Source: Mortierella alpina (taxonomy: Eukaryota; Mortierellomycota; Mortierellomycetes; Mortierellales; Mortierellaceae). Taken from it: 64,000 nt of DNA. A program made the position numbers and the translations under genes. The notes below the pieces were generated by a model that saw nothing but the letters and a program-made list of their open reading frames with translations, ran no database searches and was not told the origin of the DNA. Positions 1 through 10,689 of the stretch are shown piece after piece. The stretch lies in NCBI GenBank assembly GCA_029449245.1, contig JANATF010000007.1, forward strand, positions 1,860,001 through 1,924,000, in the 5' to 3' direction. How positions within the stretch are numbered: the stretch's first letter is position 1; each line of letters opens with the position of its first letter.

Positions 1-2024
1 CCCCAAGAGCAGCAAGAACATCTAGAGCATCATGAGCATGAAGATCAGAATGAGCAGCAAGAGGCGCAGAACGATGACATGGATCCGTTGATTTTGGTTG
101 GAGTTGTGTATCACATCGGAGTCAACCCCCATTCAGGCCATTGTAAGGACAAACCACAATACTCTGTATAAGCAATCAGGGTACAACCCAAACTGAAAAT
201 GACCTCTTGATGCATAGACATAGCATGTCGTTGGAGTTCGACCGCAAGTGCCTGGGTCAAATTCGACGACAATATTGTCACGTTGGTCACAAGAGACACG
301 GATGTAGTGAACAAGGACGCTTATCTTCTCTTTTATCGCAAGCGAACCCCGCATGATGAGGGTTACTGCCGCCCGTCCGAATCTGCGATGGCGAAGGAAA
401 TAGCCCTTGCACCCAAAAGACCACGCGACATTAGATCCGCAGGTGTGAGTGGACTTTGTCCCACCCGGGAACCCCGCTTGGCACCCGCCCTACCCGTCCG
501 CTTCAGCCTGACGACTATGAGCCCAGGCCCACTTGCTACGCGAATGGATGTCCCACCTGCCGTCATGGCTGTGCGTGGTTTGCCAAATCTTGGAAACACT
601 GGGTATACCAACACACTTCTGCAGGCGTTGGCCAGTATTCCATCTCTCGCGAAAACTCTCACCAAAACAGAGCTGCAGAGGGTGTCATGGGGTAATAAGG
701 CTGGCCTACTGACGCGCACATTCGTCCAGATTTGCGACGAATTATGGCGGGCGGACAAGCGCCCTGTCGATCCCCGTGCCTTTTTGGTCAGTATCATAAG
801 CATATCTTTTCGGTCAGGAACAATGGTCCACGTATTCGGCTAATAATTATTGTGTTGCCGTCGTGTTTGTCATCTTTGTTCAATGCATAGAGGGCTCTGC
901 AAGTCCAGGACTCAAGTTTCAAGAAGACCTTCAGTGAAGGGCTGCAGAATGACCCTCACGAGCTGTATACCGTTCTGGTGAATGTGCTGCATGGCGATTC
1001 AAACGCCATATCTTTGGACAATATTTTCTGGGGAGAGGAAACGTTGATCATAACTTGTCAGAGTTGCAAAAAGGTATGTTTCAGCAAAGTTGCACTTTGA
1101 ATAGCACTACCATCTTACCTGGTGTTGATTTTTGCTTTTCCCACTAGGAATTCATGAGAAAACAAGACTACTCAAGCCTCATACTGCGCCCATCGTCTGT
1201 GGAGTCTGAGGGGAGCTCAAGAACATTTTACCCTCCACAATTTGGCCGTACAATTGCTTCTGTTCTCTCCTCGGCCATTGGCAGACTGCGCTTCACCGAG
1301 CCCGAGGACGAAGCTTCTGACACGTTTCAACCAGCGAGTTCAGGGCAATCCGTGAGTCAACCGGTGGAATCTCTAACAGACTGCCTTGCCCGTTATACGA
1401 ACAAGGCTGTCGAAGGAGGTAGAGTGTGGCGTTGTCCAAGCTGCACAGCAAGACGGGGAGTAACGAAGCAGACTTTACTCTCAAAACTCCCAGAGGCATT
1501 GGTGCTCCGCCTGCCTGTAGATGTTTGCGTGGATGGGAAAACATCCAAGGTGTCCAATTTTGTCGAGTGTCCTATGAGGGATCTCGATATGAAGCCATTT
1601 TTTCTTGATAATGATGGCAAGGACAACAATGCCAAACAAACCGCTTACGATCTGGTCGCTGTTGTGAATCATAACGGTACCACGCTGAATGACGGAAGCT
1701 GTATGTGTATTGTCATGTATGATTTATAGGGCATATGTAATATACCGGCTTTGTTGAACTTTTTCTAATATTGTTTGGTCAATTGCCTCAATACTTGTAG
1801 ACTATGCCTTTATCTTTCGGAAAGGCCACTGGTGGCATGTAAAGAACCTTCAGGTCAACCGCATGCAGCAGCAACCTGTTATTACTGACCACGCTTACAT
1901 GCTCGTTTACATCAGAAGAGATCAACGTCCACAGCATGCAAATTTTCCTCGCCGACGAGCTTTGCCTCCAGGTATAACTAGGAACAATGATAGACTGGAT
2001 TTTTTCTCTTCTCATCCATATTAA
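1..2024 (+). CDS. Tandem ubiquitin-protease (USP) protein, 3' part; second domain catalytically degenerate
   Basis: Deubiquitinase-family gene running in from the left edge. Proposed exons: <1-142, 224-786, 891-1073, 1148-1700, 1801-2024, all with GT-AG introns and matching phases. Exons 1-2 hold the end of a first USP domain: a His box (PHSGH at the splice junction) and a WVKFDD motif followed by AYLLFYRKR. The same frame continues without a stop into a second USP domain starting at base 577. There the Cys box reads NLGNTGYTN, so the catalytic Cys is Gly. The QNDPHEL motif and two CxxC zinc pairs (QSC, CPSC) are kept. The His box reads NDGSYYAF, with Ser where His is expected. Domain 1 therefore keeps the catalytic residues visible here, while domain 2 looks like a pseudoenzyme. 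The Cys box of domain 1 lies outside the window. The last exon could instead end at a donor near 1972. Family sure; fusion likely. Confidence 0.8.
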
Positions 2025-2187
2025 TGGCACTGACAGCACTCTCCACACGTTTTCCCTTCACATAGCACCCAACAAGTGGAATAATGGCAAGAGGACATGC
2101 AGATCGTGCAAAGCACAAAGTTTTGATGATAACTTTTTATTAAGTGTTGACCTCTAATCATTGTATTCTCCTCTAGCTCACCCAAGT

Positions 2188-2730
2188 ATGTCCGACGCAT
2201 TCATGTATGCCATTGGTGAAGCCTTTGCTACACAATTCGATGTTGTGAGTTACGAGGCGCCGTCCTCAAGGCAAAGGAGGCAGCAAGAGTTAGGTGAACA
2301 CTTCACTAATCCGTTGACAAGAAAGCGGAGGTTGGAGGATTCTTCGCAACCGAGGCTCTCGAGAAATCCTGCCGACGGGAAATTCCGCTGCAGCATCCAA
2401 GATTGCAGTCAGATATTTGGTTCCCCAGGGGGAATCTACGCGCACATGAAGGTCCACGAGGCGAGAAGCCACTCTAGCAGCTCCGAGAACAAGAGAGCAA
2501 GGACAGAATCTTCACTAGAAATACCTCCACAGACCTCTGAGAGCCCTAGCCATAGCGTTAGCGGCTCCGAGAACAAGAGAGCAAGGACAGAACCATCGCC
2601 AAAAATACCTCCACAGACCTCTGAAAGCACTACCCGCAGCTATCTATGCACCCACCCTGGATGCAGTCGATCCTTCCCGAAGGCGAGAGGCCTTGCTACT
2701 CATGTAATGCGATCACACAAGGCAAAATAA
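2188..2730 (+). CDS. Small C2H2 zinc-finger protein (two fingers)
   Basis: A 180-residue protein from the ATG at 2188. Two C2H2 fingers are clear: C-x4-C-x12-H-x3-H around residues 72-96 and C-x4-C-x12-H-x4-H at the C terminus. Between them is a Ser/Lys/Arg-rich linker made of two copies of one block (SENKRART... IPPQTSES). Basic stretches such as RKRR fit nuclear import. The gene lies 163 bases after the stop proposed for the USP gene, on the same strand. A TTCTCCTCTAG sequence just before 2177 looks like a splice acceptor, so this could be the last exon of a longer transcript. Probably a DNA-binding protein; targets unknown. Confidence 0.65.
   Translation: MSDAFMYAIGEAFATQFDVVSYEAPSSRQRRQQELGEHFTNPLTRKRRLEDSSQPRLSRNPADGKFRCSIQDCSQIFGSPGGIYAHMKVHEARSHSSSSENKRARTESSLEIPPQTSESPSHSVSGSENKRARTEPSPKIPPQTSESTTRSYLCTHPGCSRSFPKARGLATHVMRSHKAK
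2482..2649 (+). repeat. Direct repeat inside the zinc-finger gene, period 84
   Basis: Two copies start at 2482 and 2566. About 63 bases of each align closely, and the last third of each unit has diverged. The period of 84 keeps the frame and duplicates a 28-residue linker unit with a KRAR basic patch. It reads as a recent in-frame tandem duplication. Confidence 0.85.
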
Positions 2731-3101
2731 ATTTGACATACGTGCGAGCGTCGCGTTGTGTATGTAAGACGTATAATGCAATGGATTGCAATGATCTTGT
2801 GTCACTTTGGTTGCGCCCAGCACTTGAAGTTTCTAGATCTAGTCCTAGGCACAGAAATAGAGACACACGTCGAGCCCAGGCTCGACTACCAATAAGCCAT
2901 TCTCTTCTTCACATTACCTATTGTTGCATATACCCTGTTTTCTGAAACGATCAGGTGTCAAGTCGAAAGTCGTAGCTTTTGTTCCTTTAAGAGAGTGGAC
3001 TAGAGGGCTGCCAGTGGTCAATGCCACGGGTTTGTGGTCTGATTTCTTTGACAGAGATTGTGTGTGGTACAATTTATTCGGTAAAGGTGGAAAGAGCTCT
3101 T

Positions 3102-3703
3102 CTATAAACAACATTTCTGGTGTACGTTCCAGTTTCGGCCTGGAATATTGCCATTGTCTATGAGGATATTCAAGTTCTGCGGGTTCATGCAGCGTGAAAG
3201 AGCCACATAGATCTGGCCATGACCAAACACGGGCTGTGGAAGGTATAGACTGAAATGGTCAAGTGTCTTGCGACTTGTTGATGGTAATAACATAAGCAGG
3301 CTTGATGGGGAACTGTCTGCGGATGAACTTGACGGGAGAGGCACGGTCATTATCGGAGGGGGTCAGAGGAACGCGTGCGATCATGATACGATTGCCCTTG
3401 TGCACGCCAGGCATGATCTCGGCAAAAATAATCTTTCTTCCCAGTCCTCGAACACCGAGGCGCGATCCATTGCTCAGACCATGAGAAGGATTCTTTGTTC
3501 CGGACGAGCATGATTGGCTGGCCAACCTTCAATTCTGGGCTGTGCGGGGGTAGACCCTTAGGAAAGAGGGATTTGGGTACAGTACCCAGACAAAAGTATT
3601 CGCGCCCTCTTTCTTGGTCTTCTATATGTTCATCCTCCCATGCCACCACAATTAGGGGATGGGGGGTGAGAATTTGTTCTAATTGAAATCGACACTTTGG
3701 CAT
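3102..3703 (-). pseudogene. PIF1-like helicase remnant (Helitron-type or PIF1-family copy)
   Basis: Read on the minus strand, three frames in succession give the C-terminal part of a PIF1-family DNA helicase. First comes GLPPHSPELKVGQPIMLVRN (about 3575-3510), then NGSRLGVRGLGRK and RRQFPIKPAYVITINKSQ (about 3475-3270), then LYLPQPVFGHGQIYVALSR (about 3255-3195). Two frame breaks, near 3503 and 3265, separate the pieces, and the Walker-motif half is absent. PIF1-like helicases of this kind often come from Helitron transposons, which are common in fungi. I see no Helitron ends or Rep domain. Non-functional relic. Confidence 0.75.
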
Positions 3704-4299
3704 GCCACCCTGAAAGCAAATGAGCTCTCTCCATTCAGTTTTTCATCCTGATTTTTTTTTGTCTCGGCACCCAATTTCTAAGTCCGTTCTCAACCTTAAA
3801 AAACGCTCTCCCATATGATTTCTTATGTGAAGAAAAAGGAGGCCGCGGAAACTTTTGTCAAGGCACGGCATAGCGTGCAGCCTCAGCGGATTCCTTGTTA
3901 ATTCTTTTAGTAATATCGAGGATACACATTATATTCATTCCTCTTCCAATCACTGCGATATTGTGGTAGAGATGATGTTGTTGGCACAATGCCACAGGGA
4001 AAACAGTGCTGGATACAGGGTGTAGAGACAAGAAATGGGGAACTGAAGAAATTGACAGGGTTGACCATGTGGACAAGCCTAAACAAGGCTCTCTCTCACT
4101 TGTTGGACGTCTAGAGCCCCTGCTTGGCCAAATAGACATAATGCCACTGCTCTAGGTACTCCATGACGCCTTCAAAGGCGGTTCCTGGGACTTTGTCATG
4201 ATCTCGTGCTATTGATAGTGCACGAAATATCATATCAGCTCTCATCCATACAAATACTACGACGGCCTTGGTTGTTAGCAACAGCATTCACGTTACTTG

Positions 4300-5300
4300 G
4301 AACGGTTTCTGCATTCTGGTTGCCAACTTGCTCATTGTCTTCGCCTTGCACATAGCTCCAGCAGCGCTATTGATTGGTCATGTGAAAGGCAAGTGCGCGA
4401 ATATGCTGTGAGGTGTGCCATCTATCGGTGCATTGCTAAACCCAGTAGACCTTGTCAACAAACCTCCTTTAGCCACTTTCCGACCTGGCCTTGATGGTGT
4501 TTGGGAACATCGCTCCCGTCCAAAAGGGCAATTGCCATTACTCGCTTCGTAAACTCTGTCTCTGATAAAAGGCACTGGATGTTCATAAAAGTTGAGATGG
4601 GACAATCTGAAAAGCAAAGGGGTATTGTTACCTTTTGTGTCCATGAGACTGAGTGCAGCACGCGTTCCTGCACTGAAGGCAATGATCATTATGCACCTTG
4701 CTTGGGATGGACTATTTGTACATATCAAATGGATGCTCTTCAGCGAAAACCACAGGCACAACAGCGACCGCAACTCGAAACAAGACTAACCTGACAATGT
4801 CTTCCCAAACCCTCTGAACATGATGTGCTCGACCTTGGTCCGTACATCCGTGGGGTCCATTATGATTTACATCGCAGAGAACGACCGCCCACTTGAACTG
4901 CAAGACCCGCTCGATGTATGGGCATTGGGTAGCATAATCCCACTGGTTCTTCTTGCCATTAGTGAACAGTTTTCTGGCCCACATGCCTGGTGGTACTTTA
5001 CCCAGGCCTTGAACAATCAAGAGCAAAACGGGGTTGGTACCCACATCAGGCCTATCACCTCAATGTAAAACAATCAGCGACGGACATCAAGCGAAAGCAG
5101 AATGTATCCGCTGAAAACCTTTGACGTACGACGTGAAAATCCTTGCATCGGCCGTGCTACTTCGGCCTCTGACTGAGGGGATAGAGACCTGGACGAGGCT
5201 GTACTTTTCTCGCAAGACGGCATGGACATGGTTCTTTATCTTGGCTAGAGTGATGATATTAGGGCTCTATAATACTGGCACACGCACTAGTTAATAGCAT
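4300..5300 (-). pseudogene. Decayed gene, weak Argonaute-like resemblance
   Basis: Three minus-strand stretches look protein-like but are broken by stops and frame changes: about 5240-5090, 5044-4712 and 4773-4455. The middle one has a G-x-x-QWDY segment followed by VLQFKWAVVLCDVN. This recalls the linker-to-MID region of Argonautes, where a GxWN segment precedes a W-[AI]-V strand. No intact PIWI catalytic motif is visible. The resemblance is from memory and weak; an unrelated dead gene is equally possible. Confidence 0.3.
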
Positions 5301-5342
5301 GTGTGCTACTTACATTGAACGAAGTCGTAATGTTTCTTGTCA

Positions 5343-5561
5343 CTAGCATAGTTGTAGAGGTTCCCTTCGATATGGATCGGGTTTGTCGTAAGGGTTAGAC
5401 AGGGGTGACAACTGCTTGCTGGCCAGTCGCCAAAATTCGCAGCAGTGATGTGTTGACTGACCATTCTTATCGACAAAGTCGTTGTGTTCGTCAAAGTGCC
5501 ATCCTTGCTCCTCATACCATGCTTCGTCTTGACGTTCAAAGGAGGATGCGGACTGTGCCAT
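5343..5561 (-). other. Possible first exon of the decayed minus-strand gene, or a small hypothetical gene
   Basis: An open frame of 72 residues starts at an ATG at 5561. It is acidic and aromatic (for example DEAWYEEQGWHFDEHNDF), unlike random translation. Near its end another frame continues as GNLYNYASDKK, so an intron or frameshift around 5350 may join it to the relic at 4300-5300. I do not recognise a domain. Confidence 0.35.
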
Positions 5562-6073
5562 TGTGCTTATTACTTTATCGTGGGAAGGGTCGAGTATCAG
5601 AGTAGGGTGTAGAGTATCGGCATGTGCACGAAAACAGTAACAGAAAGAGACAGGCAAGCAAGAGGGGCGTACTTTGAAGTTAAAGTATGAACGGAGCGAG
5701 CGACACAAAATTTTCGCCTTTCGCTCGCTTGGAGCGAGCTGCTCGTTGGAGCGAAGATTCCGCTCTGCTCCCAGGGCTAGTCTACATGTCTAATGAATAT
5801 AATGCGTATTTCCACCCAGCAAGTGGCTGGAGATACGCTGGTGACGTATCAAAAGTGGAGGGCAGACCTTCAATTTTTTCGCTTTGTTCGCGTTTGTCCA
5901 TCTCTGATCCTGTCCGCTGCTGATTGCTGATTGCTGATTTCCTGCCCGTGCTGCCCTGATCTCTGGCGCTTGACTAGGACGTGAAGGATTCTTAGGACTT
6001 TACAGCGCAGCTGACACAAACACTTTTACTCTACGACGCAAGAGATTGAGCGGCACTCATCCTCGGGACAGCC
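5562..6073. other. Intergenic region upstream of TAF4
   Basis: No coding potential is evident. It should hold the TAF4 promoter on the plus strand and possibly a promoter for the small minus-strand frame ending at 5561. A short repeated ttgctgatt motif occurs at about 5920-5938. I see no clear TATA box. Confidence 0.5.
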
Positions 6074-9000
6074 ATGTCCAACCCTAATCAGTCCAACCAC
6101 ACCAACACCAGCAACGGCAACGGCACGAACCTTAACGACCACGGATCCCACATCCAGCACGGAGCGCAGGGCCATCCCCATCTCCATGGCCAGCAGCCAG
6201 CGGTCCCGCTGATGCATCGCACTGTCGACGAGCTGCTGTCTGCTGAGTTTCCGTTGGGCAACGTGCGCCATGCAGGAGGAGCTATGAACAACTCTGTGCA
6301 GGCCAACCTCATGGAGGGACTGGACGATCTCTTTAGCGATGACTTTCCGGCTGTCAACACCAGTGCATCAACCCCTGGAATGACCTCGCATCACCTATCC
6401 TCACAGCCCCAGCAGGCCCTGATACCACCCATGCACTATAGCTCTCACTCGCCTCAGAAGCAGTCGCCGCTTCAGCAGCAGCAGCAGTTGCAAGGTCATC
6501 ACAGGATTCTTCAGCACGGCTCAGGGGCAATGGAGGGTTCATCGGCCGTTCCAGCACAGACCTCGGGGATCCCAGCATCAATGCCAGGACATCTGTCGCA
6601 CTCGCCGCAGGTATCGCCAGCGATGGCCCATGTCACTCCAACCTTGCCGCAACTCCAACAACAGAATAGACCGCAACACCACTCCGTCGCTGGCCAGCCA
6701 TATCAGTCGTCATTAACAATGCCACCGCAGCAGCAACAACAGCAGTTACAGGGACAGAGACCTATCTTTCAGCAGCAACAACAACAGCAACAACAGCAAC
6801 CAGGCACAGTACCGCCTCGGCCTACTCAGTCCAACGCTGTACAGCTTCCACCTACAGCAGCGACGCAAGTACAGCCTCGACCTGTTTCCAATGCTCAACC
6901 AGCGACTCCAACCGTTGCAAGACCAGTGGCCACTCCATCTTCTATTACACCAGCGACAGGTGAGGCACTATTTATTGGCAAAGCTATTGTAACTATGGTC
7001 AACTAAGAAAGCAGTTCTAACCTCATATCGCGATTCATGTGTTTCTAGCCACACCATCTATACCTATTGCACAAGCAGGATCGCCTCTCCACCACATCCT
7101 TACCTTGACTACGCCTGCAGTAGGTCAGCAGCTATCGAATCTTTTTAATCTACTGCAGGTAAAGAGGCGCGGATGACAACACTGGGAAATTTAGTGAGAG
7201 CAAAATGGACACTGGATTTTTGTCAGCGCAAGCTAACACACGGATTCCAAACACTTGTAACACTGGTAGACGAATGCTGTAACCCCAAGCGAGTTCTTGG
7301 CTCGAGCACAACGACTGCTGGAACCAGCCCATTTTGAGATTCTGGATGGTATCCGGAGGAGACACGGCTCTGGAACACGGCCAGGAGGAAGTGAACCATC
7401 ATCTCCACAGGGATCCAGTCCGGGTTTGCCTTCAACAGGTTTAGGATCAACACAGGTCATGACCCCAACTACAGCAACATCAGCCGCAGCAGCAGCTCAG
7501 ACCAGACCAGGTGTGGCTGCCTCACCTAGCGCGTCCATGTCAGCGTCCTCTCCAATGCCCATCACGCCTACACTGTCTGCCTCACAATCAGCGCCAGTTC
7601 GCAAAAGGAATGTTGAGACGACTTCTGCAGTGTCAACACCCACGGACAGGTAAAAAAAAAAACTCTCCCGCCTTGCGCTCTGCAGTCGGTATGGATTCAG
7701 GAAAACGCAGCCAACACACAGAAGCTAACGCCTCTCATTTTTGGTTTAATGAACAACAAAATGGCCTCGTTCAGTAGCAGTAAATTGGCCACCAAGAGAG
7801 TCAAGACGGAGCAAGCGATTGTTCCAGGAACCGCTAATAGCAACGGATCCGCCGTGGCATTGCCTTCGACTCCATCGCATATGGCTTCTTCGTTTTTGGC
7901 TACGCCAGGTCCAGCAACACCTGGTGTTGGTGCATCCAGTCCAGGAGCATTCAAGGGAGTGTCCTTACCGGGTCAACAGCCCAGGGTCGCACACTTGGGA
8001 GCTGGGGCTGGAGCTGGAGCTGGCGGTCCTGGAGGAGGAGGATCCACAGCTGGCGCGAGTCAGATGACGAGCTCAGGAGCAGGAGGGTCCTCGACAAGGG
8101 CTGGCGCTTCTGGAACAGAGAGGGTCAATTACGACAACATCACGGACGTCATGGGTTATGTCGCAGTGGATCTGAGAGAGGAGACGGATAATATCTTGAG
8201 GGAGAACGATGGATCTTCTCGCGGCAGCGGTGGAGTGGATGGACAGGATCGGACAAGGGTCCAGAATTTTGTCAAGGTGGAACTGCTGAAGAAGACTGTG
8301 GAGCGCATCGGTATGTGTTTGTGGTGTTGGGTATCAATACGGTCAAGATATAATGGCTACTCTCTTTGATGGCTGCCTCAATTTTTTTGGCTAACCTTTG
8401 TACTTTCTTCATTTATGTTTGTTGTAAGCCTCATCGCACAAACTGCAGTCGATTGAACCCGATGTACTCGCTTACTTGGCTATGGCTGCACAGGAGAGAT
8501 TACGCGGACTGGCGGAGCAAATGATCCTAGCCTCCAAACATCGTGGACAATCACTTGCGACAGCAGCGCCACCGACCTATGACGGCGAGCATGCCATGTA
8601 CAAGGTCGGTGTCAATCAGGATGTCAAGAAGCAACTGTTGGCCATTGAGCGCGTAGAGAGAGAAGAAGAGACGAAGCGCAAAGAGCAGATTGCAGAACGC
8701 GAGAGGAGACTGGCCTCTGGTGAGGGACTGGATGAAAACGGTGAGCCTCGAGCGGGAGCGGGAGCTGCTGGCGCTGGAGGCGCTGGCGCCAAGAAAGGCA
8801 AGAAGCAGAAGGAAGGCGGACCAGGTGTCAGTGCCAGGAACATGAGCGTTGAAGCCCAGAAGAAGGTCGCCAACCAGACGGCGCTTGGATTCGTAGGTGG
8901 AACAGGACGTTCGTATTCGTGGATGATGGGTGGCGGCGGCGGCGGTGGAGCAGGTGGAGCTGCGGGTACTGCTGGAGGAGGAAGTGGTGGAGCAGCCTCG

Positions 9001-9429
9001 CCCTTACCGTCAGCTGCCACGCCCGCTGCTGCCGCATCTCCTGCAGCAGCGAGCTCTCCTTCGGCCTCTGGAGGTGCGTCAAGTGGTGGAACGTCAAAGC
9101 CAAGTCTGGCGAGGAGCTCCACCCTGACGGGCAGCTCCATTGCTTCGGGTGCGGCGGCAGGAGGCGTGGGATCATCGACACCGGGACTTTTAGGATCTGC
9201 GAATGCTGGAATAGCAACGCCATCGCTTGCACGCGGTGCATCTGCAGGAGGAGGGTCGATGATCCTGCCGCCGTCCACGCTGGGCCGTCCTACGGGTCTA
9301 AAAGATACCTCACGCAAGGTCAATGTCAGGGACGCGCTCTTTTGCCTGGAGAGAGATCGTGGCGGTGGGGGAGGCCAAGGCAGTGGCCAAAGGGTTCTGG
9401 TCAAGAGCTATGTCAAATGGCTCAAGTGA
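6074..9429 (+). CDS. TAF4: Transcription initiation factor TFIID subunit 4
   Basis: Core subunit of TFIID, acting in the nucleus as a scaffold that pairs with TAF12 by histone folds. Exons: 6074-6959, 7049-7158, 7270-7649, 7775-8310, 8429-9429, all frame-consistent, giving about 970 residues. The N-terminal third is rich in Gln, Pro and His with several poly-Gln runs, as in activator-contact regions of animal TAF4. Exons 2-3 join through NLFNLLQ to a helical EFLARAQRLLEPAHFEIL segment. The C-terminal TAF4 domain starts at NYDNITDVMGYVAVDL. It contains the SSHKLQSIEPDVLAYLAMAA helix and a long charged helix rich in Glu, Arg and Lys. After a Gly/Ala/Ser-rich insert it ends with KVNVRDALFCLERD and a short SYVKWLK tail. 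Low-complexity inserts make it long for a fungal TAF4. Confidence 0.9.
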
Positions 9430-9493
9430 GGACTTTTTTTAACCCGCACCCCAGGCAAAAAAAAGCACACGCACAGCCATATTTTGCCGTTGT

Positions 9494-9499
9494 AATAAA
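9494..9499 (+). terminator. Poly(A) signal AATAAA for TAF4
   Basis: Canonical AATAAA lies 65 bases after the TAF4 stop and only 15 bases before the stop codon of the convergent SETD9-like gene, so the two 3' UTRs probably overlap. Confidence 0.7.
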
Positions 9500-9513
9500 T
9501 ACTTCCTTCGCCT

Positions 9514-10584
9514 TTATTCAATATATGTAGAGTAGATTTCTTCGTCTTGCGCAATGGGTCGTGTTGTGACCAGCACAACGGTTCGCAGGTGGTCCAGGTC
9601 ACTCAGTGATCGTTGACTCCAATCCACCGGTCCTTCATCATTGTCTCTATCGTCGTGGTCATGGTCATGGTCGTGTGCATGCCAATCGTCTGAATACCAG
9701 ATGTTGGGCAAGAACTCTTGCAGTTCCAGAGCACAGTCCCGCGTCCTGAGGTCCAGTTCCTGGTACCTCACATTAGGTGGGCACTCGCGCGTGCCGTTGT
9801 TGACGATTTGTCCAGCTGCCAGAGGGTTTCTGAGGATGGCGGTGCTAATCCCCGTCGTAGACAGTTGATGTTGCCGTTGGTCCATCGTTTCCGGATCGGT
9901 TGCGATCAATCCCGAAGGCAAGCCTGACGAGGCTAATACCGCTGGCCAGTCCACCATCCAGGTCGTGTCGGCAGACGGAACCGTGCCCGGGTAGTTGTCT
10001 CGTTTGTCAATGGAGCGATAGATGGATCCAGAGAGGCCTTTGGCCTTGCCATCGACATAGACACCATCGTTGCATTTGAGGATGTATCGGTTCTGGATCG
10101 AGTTGAAAAAGATGGCCTCGCCTGGGCGGTAGAGTGTGCCGGGATACATGGCGACGATGGTACCTGGGGTGGAAATCTTGCCGTTGCGAAGAAACAGGCC
10201 GAGGCCTGCGGAGGGGAGCTGGGAGGGAGCGACTTCGAGGTGGAAACCGAGCTCTTTATGGGAGATGGATTGACGCAGGCATTGCAGTTGGTGTTCGTCA
10301 GCGCTGTCGGTGGGGATTGTACGCGTAGCGAAGCTGGCCTGTGCTTGTTTCAGGGCGCGAAAATACGAGACCAATCGCGACCGTGCCTGAACTGGATCAA
10401 AAGGCGCTTCGGCCGCTGCTGCGACCGCTGCCGCTTGTGGAGAGAGGACTGAGTGTTTGCTTGGACTGGCGAGGGATGGTGGCAATGGATTGGATCCGAT
10501 TCTGTGAGCAGGTCGCCATCGCTGCAGCATTAGCTTGAGCGCCTGGTAAGGGTAAAAGCGATGAATGAAATCCCGCATTGACAA
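9514..10584 (-). CDS. SET domain protein, SETD9-like
   Basis: A single-exon gene of 356 residues. The SET domain contains GLGLFLRNG, then GTIVAMYPGTLY, a YILKCNDGVYVDG segment, NPLAAGQIVNNG (the N-H-type motif region, here with Asn-Asn) and a C-terminal EEIYSTYIE. The order and spacing follow animal SETD9, including the N-terminal FYPYQALKLML and LQRW helix and the MYPGT and PNVRYQE signatures. SETD9 is a SET protein with uncertain substrate. An Ala-rich stretch near residues 50-60 and an Asp/His-rich loop (HDHDHDHDD) near residue 310 are local inserts. It is convergent with TAF4. Orthology is my recognition; no activity can be inferred. Confidence 0.8.
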   Translation of the reverse strand: MSMRDFIHRFYPYQALKLMLQRWRPAHRIGSNPLPPSLASPSKHSVLSPQAAAVAAAAEAPFDPVQARSRLVSYFRALKQAQASFATRTIPTDSADEHQLQCLRQSISHKELGFHLEVAPSQLPSAGLGLFLRNGKISTPGTIVAMYPGTLYRPGEAIFFNSIQNRYILKCNDGVYVDGKAKGLSGSIYRSIDKRDNYPGTVPSADTTWMVDWPAVLASSGLPSGLIATDPETMDQRQHQLSTTGISTAILRNPLAAGQIVNNGTRECPPNVRYQELDLRTRDCALELQEFLPNIWYSDDWHAHDHDHDHDDRDNDEGPVDWSQRSLSDLDHLRTVVLVTTRPIAQDEEIYSTYIE

Positions 10585-10689
10585 CGTTTCAAGATGTCCA
10601 TCCGGGCTTTGGTTTGAAGAGCAAGGTGCAGGGATTTCGTGGTTGCAAGAGACAAGAACACCTCGCGCGAAATATATTTTGGAAGGCGC

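Noticed and set aside
363-803. Antisense open frame opposite the USP gene
   Set aside because: It is a shadow of the plus-strand coding exon, which has clear USP motifs.
7150-7460. Overlapping minus-strand frames across TAF4 exon 3
   Set aside because: Their translations have no recognisable domain, while the plus-strand exon is fixed by consistent splice phases.
8616-9404. Long antisense open frame (262 codons) across the TAF4 last exon
   Set aside because: It is the shadow of a GC-rich, Ala/Gly/Ser-rich coding exon; its Pro-rich translation has no domain and TAF4 on the other strand is certain.
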